Origin: Brachynemurus nebulosus | Taxonomy: Eukaryota > Arthropoda > Insecta > Neuroptera > Myrmeleontidae | Assembly: GCA_035578155.1 (NCBI GenBank) | Contig: JAPWDM010000016.1 | Coordinates: 830,001-894,000, forward strand | Length of the DNA: 64,000 nucleotides | Direction of reading: 5' to 3' | Part shown: piece after piece, positions 58,090 through 64,000 of the stretch | Numbering within the stretch: position 1 is the first letter of the stretch | How the letters are laid out: each line of letters starts with the position of its first letter | Notes under the pieces: generated by a model | Databases searched by the model: none | What the model was told of the DNA's origin: nothing | The model's input: only the letters and a program-made list of their open reading frames with translations | Program-made: the position numbers and the translations under genes

Positions 58090-58803
58090 CGGCCGGTTTT
58101 ACATTCATAATTTTAAAGGTTCTTTAACTAAAGCTACTTTTAATTTAAAGTCGACTTTATTTTTAACATTGTTTTACAATGATCAGGTCTGCTTACTTTT
58201 GTTAAAGGACTTTTAAATGTTGCATGGATAAAACGAACTATGAATAATCGTAGCCAATCTTACATTTAAAAAAAATTACTATAGAAACGAAAATATCAGC
58301 ATGACTGAATTTCAAAAAATACGCATTTCACTCATTTTGCTACTGCCAGTGAGACTGGAATAGGAAACTACATTATTTCTTTTTAAAAGAAATTTATCAT
58401 AAATACAATGAATCATAAAAGAAATCGCGGGTAACCCAGAAATCGTTCAGCCAGTTTAACCTACAAGAAATGTTTGATATTAAACCAAGGCGTAAAAATA
58501 ATCAAAAATATTATTGAAAATAAACAAACAAATAAAATTTTTATTTTATTCATTTAAGGTACGAATATTTTATAGAAAAATTATGCTTATAAACAAAATT
58601 CAATGATAATAAACAGCAATAACAAATATGTTAAAGCCGACTTTAAGCAGTAAAAGTAGAGATAATTCTTACTTTAGTTTAAAGTCGACTTTTACACTAA
58701 CGGAGCTTTAAATTTGATTGTAAAACAGTACCAAAAATAAAATCAGTTTTAAAGTTGGCTTTAGTGGTAAAGTCGGCTTTAAATGTAAATGTAAAACCGG
58801 CCG
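58090..58803. mobile_element. MITE with CGGCCGGTTTTACATT ends and TTTAAAGTCGACTTTA motifs
   Basis: Inverted ends CGGCCGGTTTTACATTCA and, from the right, CGGCCGGTTTTACATTTA. Interior words TTAAAGTCGACTTTA, AAAGCCGACTTTA and AAGTCGGCTTTA recur near both ends. Non-coding. Confidence 0.65.
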
Positions 58804-58827
58804 TAACTTTAAAATAAAGTTAACTCT

Positions 58828-59619
58828 AACAAGGAGATGCATCCAGAGTGAAATTCGGGATTTTGATGAAACTTCGCTGGTGTGTGGAATAGGCAAAAAT
58901 AGGGGACCCATATTTTTTTTATCGGCCATCTTCCACGTCGAGCATTCATTAACACAAGCACACTAGTGAACTTTAACTTTCGCAGAAATAGGTATAAAAA
59001 ATATCGAATATGAGTAAGCAAATGTACACATAGCTAAATTACCAATTAAGTTAGTACTGAAAAATATATGAATCATTATCGGAAAGTAAAAATGTACATT
59101 TTAATGATGAAAATCAATATAAAAATTAAAAAATATAAAACGTATTTGCAATCAAGAATAATACAATATAATCTATCCTGTTTTGTTCTTCCTTATATAG
59201 CTTGGATACCAAACATATTTCGAAAAAATGCAAAAACATGTATCCCTATTTTTTGGTGCTCTTTCTATTTATGATGGCAAATATTTGATACATTGAACCA
59301 TTGAGGCTGTATAAGAAAGTTTACCCCAATTTTCACCTCTCCAGCCCTCTAATTAGCCCGACCCTGGTTTTAGCTATACAGGTGAATAGGTCTTTCAAAG
59401 AGTAATATTTCGTCAATTTAAAGTTTTCCTCTATCTCTTATAGTTTTCGACATATCTTAAGAAATACGATTTGAACCTCCAACTTTAGGGGCTGGTTTCA
59501 CCCCCTAAGCGTGGAAGATGTCTGATAAAAAAAAAAGGGTCCCTTATTTTTATCTGTTCTACACACTAGCGAAGTTTCATTAAAATTCCGAATTTCACTC
59601 TGGATACATTTCCTTGTAA
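58828..59619. mobile_element. Palindromic element, ~111-bp arms
   Basis: Left arm 58828-58938 (AAGGAGATGCATCCAGAGTG, AAATTCGGGATTTTGATGAA, GATAAAAAAAATATGGG read inverted) and right arm 59509-59619. A 570-bp AT-rich loop holds no recognised gene. Confidence 0.8.
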
Positions 59620-60114
59620 GTTGATTGTAATTCCTTTATATGAATAGCGCTCATTATTTTTATTATTTTTGACTAGTAATTTAAGTATTTGGAAAATTTA
59701 TTAGTCAAATCAAAGATTTTTATCAATTGATTTCATTAAAACAGTTAAATTTCATTTTCCTTTTAATCAAATTTGAATCGAAAATTATGGTAATTATGTA
59801 TCTGCAAGGTAACTTAACAGTATAGAATGTTAGGATTAATTTCTTAGATTTCTAATCAGCGCAACAGCGAGGATAAATGTAAAATTTACCTACAATATTC
59901 ACCTCAAATTACATATTCAGTTTTAAGGCTTTCTGTCGCATATTACAACTTGGTCAAAAATACTACATTTTTTCTTTTTTTTTGTTTGTTTAATTTCCGT
60001 ATATGTTACTTAAATTTTTAAATGTCTAATATTTAATCTACTTCTTTTACCTCCCAGACTTAGATGCTTGAATAGCCCATTCAGCAGATCCGTTTCTGGA
60101 TTTACGTACCTACC

Positions 60115-60465
60115 TGAATAGAACCAACGCCCGCTCTAGCGTTTACTCCGCCCCGGGCAAAAGGGAATAATTCCGCCCTTGCACAAAATGAGTGACTTTT
60201 TTTTTGGTCGCTGGGTGTGAAAATCGCGCCCTTCTGTTTTTTATACCGGCGACCTTTTTTTTTCTTGCTCGTCAGCTGTAAAATGCTGCCCTATTTTATA
60301 AAATTACCCTTTACCCTTTACCCTTTAAATTTTCCGCCCGGGGCAAATCTCTTTTTTTGTAAAATTGCCACCCTTTTTTACAAAACTTTACAAAATTACC
60401 GCCCTTAAAATTTGCCACCCCGGCCAAATGCCCGGGTTGCCCGCCCTTGGAGCGGGCCCTGATAG
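60115..60465 (+). repeat. CCGCCC/GCCACC-rich degenerate repeat
   Basis: About ten degenerate units of the form AAAATTNCCGCCCNT with poly(T) and CCCTTTACCCTTTACCC. GC content jumps relative to neighbours. Ends GCCCGCCCTTGGAGCGGGCC, a small hairpin. Confidence 0.7.
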
Positions 60466-61598
60466 AACGCTTTTTGAAAATGAAGTGTTATGTCAATTTA
60501 AAGTTTTTCTTTCTATAATTGTATTGTACTTGTAAGTTTTCGAGCAATTAAGTAAAATTAAAATTTTACCTCAAGTTTGAGTAGCGATTTCCACTGCTTA
60601 ACTGATCACAGTGACCATTTAATATACACACACAATACACATATATACCAAGTTTCAACAAAATTGAAAACTGACACCAGGGAACCTATATAGCTTGATC
60701 TATAGATTGGATGCTGTTTATTTTTAAATAATTTACATTTAAATGCAAAACATACATGCGAAGTCAGTTATTTTTCAAACAGAAAATTGTTATCAGTTGA
60801 CTTTTTAAGTACAAGGAACACAATTAAATTACTAACATAACATAGGTATTTGCAATTTGAACGTTATTTCGCTGCCATATTTAGTTTTAAGACCCACCAA
60901 TAACAAATACTTATTTTATTAAAGGAGAATGTTGATAGGTTTGAAAAAAAAATCAAAACTACTCATTAAATCCTGAAAAATTTCGTAAACCAATTAAAAT
61001 TAATAAACAACAATTATCAGGTTCAAATTATCGGACATTAAGAATATAGTGGCAATGTTTTTTCATAACAGGTTTAACAATCAGTTAAATTTCGCACTTT
61101 TGCACTTACTATATAATTATGGAGAATGTGTAATGGTGGTAGTGGCACATCAAGAGATAGGTTTAACAATGGGTTTACACATCTGACAAAATTATTACTG
61201 AAATTATATACATATTTTGGCAGGCTATTATTTTGCAACCATAAAAATTTATTAATCCATCTTACTAATCATCAGTTGTTGCTATAATCTTTAGCGAATT
61301 TCCGAATGGAAAATAGTAGGGGCTTTTGGACGGTTCTAAGCCATTGCTTTAAGGAATAAGATACGTATAGTATACCCTTCGTACCTAACTTTCGCCAGCA
61401 GCTGAATGACTGATACAACAAATTTTTCAGAATATTCTGTGCGGCAACAAATTCAATTGAGTTTACTCTGGGATCAAGTTTTGCTTAATGTTACAAAAAC
61501 GGTTCATTATAGTAAAAGTTAGAAATTTTAAGTGTCAATTTCAATTAGTGAAACGTGAATTGTTCTGCAAAATCGGGAGGTGGGGAGGCGGTCCCTAA

Positions 61599-61835
61599 AT
61601 GTCCATATTGCTACTACTTCGATTCATCAAAAATGAGGACAGTTTGGAATTAGAAATTGGATACGTATCATTGCCGGCGAGATTCGACAATTTAAATGAG
61701 CAGATCTTCGCGTGGCTTCAGAACAATCCACAACTGGGTATCATAAATAATGGGCCAGTCGGACTAACTCATAAATTGCAATTCAAAACATTGGATCTTC
61801 TTGAAATCGCAATTCAAAACGTTGGATCTTCTTGA
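61599..61835 (+). CDS. Hypothetical short frame (78 codons)
   Basis: The plus-strand frame has more balanced codons than its surroundings and includes LEIGYVSLPARFDNLNEQIF and GIINNGPVGL. A 36-bp tandem duplication near its end (GCAATTCAAAACATTGGATC and again with ACGTTGG at 61779-61836) extends it. No domain recognised. It may be a transposon or host-gene remnant, or not a gene. Confidence 0.25.
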   Translation: MSILLLLRFIKNEDSLELEIGYVSLPARFDNLNEQIFAWLQNNPQLGIINNGPVGLTHKLQFKTLDLLEIAIQNVGSS

Positions 61836-61839
61836 AATT

Positions 61840-63430
61840 TGTAAATTTAAAAAATTGCCATATTTTTGTAAGAAATCTTATTATTGTTTACATGTTAAAA
61901 AGTGATTATTGTACCAATTTTTTAAACTGTATTTAATAAAAAAATTTTTAAAAAGAAAAACCGATCTTTTTATTTACATCCCTCCCTAAAAATAAATCAA
62001 ACTAATTTTTTAATATCATACTCTAAGCTTGATTCGAATATAAAAATTCACATAAATTTATGTATAACTATTTGATATTATTAGCATTGTGTAATTTAAA
62101 TATATGACTATGAGTAGAAATGTTAGTTTTTATTCGTATGCCGATTTTTGTTAGCAAAAAGTAATAAGTTTGAAATTAATATACAATTTTTTAAAAAATT
62201 TTCATTTACAATTACGGCACACCATATATATTCTCATCATTTTACAAAAATGTATCACTCTCTCTATTTTTTTTTAATCGATACATTCTTTGATGATATT
62301 TAATATCACAATACATATTACTCAGCGAAAAATCGCTTCTACTTATAAATTTCTATGTACTTTTTTTAAATAAAAAAAATTTTTAAAGGTAATATTGGCG
62401 ATCTGTTTTAAAACACGTTATAGTAAGACTTTATTTGACGTCTTATGACGTTAGTGACTGTTAAAAGATTTTAACTAGGCACATTTATATGATACAAAAG
62501 CAAAAAACGCCTCTAAATCAATTTTTGAACTATATATAAATTGATAATACTTATGAGCAATCTTTGATATTTATCGTACCCTGAGTATTAATTGTAAAAG
62601 AAAATCGATGATATCTTAATATTTTCCAAAATGAAAAAAGTCAAATTTTTTCATAATAATTTCAAAACTCTAATTTATATTTAATAAAAAATAAAAAATA
62701 ATTTCTTAACTATCTATATGTAATTTATGTATGTGTATTTTAACGACACAAAAATTATAATCATAAATAACAAAAATGCTGATGAAACAGATTCCAAGTT
62801 ATTATTTCGCATATGTGAAATACATCTCATATGTAGCAAGATTGTATCTACTTGTTTAAATTTTTATACATGAAATTTATACTAAATTAAAATTTGTTTG
62901 TAAAAAATAGGAAATTCTGTTAATATTAGAAAATTTATTTTCAAGAATAGTATTGTTGATATATACGCGTGATAAATATAAGAACCTATTCATTTAACGT
63001 AAAATGTTTGGCCATCGATAATGTATTAGATTACAATTAAAACGATTTCTTTCTCTGTAATAAAATTAGCATATTTTTTTATAAACTGAGCACTCAAAGT
63101 TGATATGAAAATGAAAATTCGGGTTTTTTCTAGATAGTTATGTTAAAAAACACTTTTTAGGATTAAAAAAAATTAATATTGTGTTAACCTTTCTACTCCT
63201 AAATAAAAGCGTTCATACAGTTTAAAACATTATTTAATAAAAATCGAAAATCGATAGTTTTAAGCAATTTAAACAATACCCATATATACTCATATGATGA
63301 AAATTGTAATTTGGACTATGACATTTTTAACTCTTTTCTATGCATTACCAATGTCTGCTTTTAAACTATTTGTAGTTTAATTTTGTAAAAAAACTTAAAA
63401 AATTACAATATTTTTTTTTCGTTTTTTTGG
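61840..63430. other. AT-rich intergenic DNA
   Basis: No supported feature. Confidence 0.5.
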
Positions 63431-63432
63431 AA

Positions 63433-63506
63433 TAGTACACTAATGTAGAATGTTTTAAACCAAATATTTGGGAACTTTGGTTTTGAAGCATTCTACATTA
63501 AAACAT
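63433..63506. repeat. Short hairpin palindrome
   Basis: TAATGTAGAATGTTTTAAACC (about 63438-63459) is inverted as GGTTTTGAAGCATTCTACATTA (about 63479-63500), loop about 20 bases. Confidence 0.8.
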
Positions 63507-63608
63507 ATTATTAATATATAAATATTTCTAAACAACGAATTGAAATGAATGCAAAAAAAAACCACGCATTCTCTTATGTAAGCTAATACTTTAAGAATAA
63601 ATACGTAT

Positions 63609-64000
63609 ACAGGGTGGAAAGTAAATAACTCTCCTCGTTTTTAAAAATAGATGAAAACTTTAATTTAGAGTATGAAATTTTATTTTTTTCGAAGTTATAC
63701 TCAATTAATTAACCCTTTCCTGCTCAGCAGTTTTAGATCATTATTGTTTATGAAGAATACTTTTGGGTACACTTTGTAATCTTAATTATTTTTTGACCGT
63801 TGACCCAACGATTGATGAACAGGATTTAAGGAGAATAAAACAAAATTCCCAGAATCCCATAGAAAACGTTTATTTATTTTTGTCCGATATATTTCGACAT
63901 GGTTGATGTCTTTTTCAAGGACGATTATCTAGAATTCAGAAATATATTTATAGTTTTACATCAATAAAAATTCTTTAAAAACATTAAAAGTAAGAATATA
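63609..64000. repeat. ACAGGGTGG MITE end, then a partial palindrome-family repeat (runs off the window)
   Basis: ACAGGGTGGAAAGTAAATAA matches the inverted right end of the 26937 MITE. From about 63795, TTTTGACCGTTGACCCAACG, GATGAACAGGATTTAAGGAG and TCCGATATATTTCGACATGG parallel 49940-50069 at lower identity. Confidence 0.65.
63882..63922 (-). ncRNA. 41-nt two-stem RNA-like motif, copy B
   Basis: Minus strand: outer stem GTCC/GGAC, inner stem GACAT/ATGTC around CAACC, then CGAAATATAT. Same length and core as 50029-50069, with paired substitutions that keep both stems. Confidence 0.4.

Noticed and set aside
58708..59021. Open frames over the CGGCCGG MITE and the neighbouring palindrome
   Set aside because: They span element boundaries and repeated TTTAAAG words, so they are not genes.

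Overview
The window looks like a gene-poor, repeat-dense stretch of an insect nuclear genome. It is strongly AT-rich, has almost no long open frames outside retroelements, and is full of (TA)n tracts. The element types (errantivirus-like Ty3/Gypsy provirus with env, CR1/Jockey-type LINE with a PHD finger in ORF1, Tc1/mariner, Helitron-like and hAT-like remnants) fit insects. The only host gene I can support is one exon, with both splice sites, at 42.52-42.98 kb on the minus strand. It encodes a secreted or membrane N-terminus that I read as the start of shavenoid. I cannot name the species.

Layout. 1-1.85 kb: AT-rich, nothing recognised. 1.85-3.5 kb: two foldback elements with (TA)n cores or flanks. 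3.5-12.87 kb: a foldback whose (TA)n core received a complete LTR provirus (3886-12255, minus strand, LTRs of 681 bp). Its pol is open, but gag and env are broken. 13.27-17.77 kb: a large inverted-repeat composite with nested insertions: two smaller palindromes, a 1.5-kb non-coding retroposon with target duplications, and a palindrome carrying a 185-bp tandem duplication and a hammerhead-like motif. 18-24 kb: GATCC-palindrome cluster, mini-mariner MITE, Gypsy integrase fragment, and a palindrome with tRNA-like modules in both arms. 24.67-26.26 kb: decayed DNA transposon. 27-28.1 kb: MITE and gag-like coiled-coil relic. 30.47-31.30 kb: Helitron-like element. 31.55-32.96 kb: 120-bp tandem repeats. 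33.53-39.73 kb: a 6.2-kb element with about 1.5-kb terminal inverted repeats, tRNA-like modules inside those repeats, and three decayed genes including a two-zinc-finger protein and GLYxKPYR-tailed proteins. 39.7-42.34 kb: palindromes and a hAT-like MITE. 44.18-45.68 kb: second copy of the 1.5-kb retroposon. 45.9-47.4 kb: THAP-domain relic, detached TIR fragment and Tc1-like relic. 48-51 kb: short-motif-rich MITE-like DNA and a palindrome. 51.84-56.05 kb: nearly complete LINE. 57.7-64 kb: MITEs, palindromes, AT-rich DNA and one more partial repeat.

There is no operon-like cooperation here; the biology is that of nested mobile elements. Three patterns recur: (1) long inverted repeats centred on (TA)n, which also serve as targets for other insertions; (2) tRNA-derived A/B-box modules in the arms of at least three unrelated palindromes; (3) short structured-RNA motifs of hammerhead type in two palindrome families. 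The 6.2-kb long-TIR element is the best candidate for something not well described.
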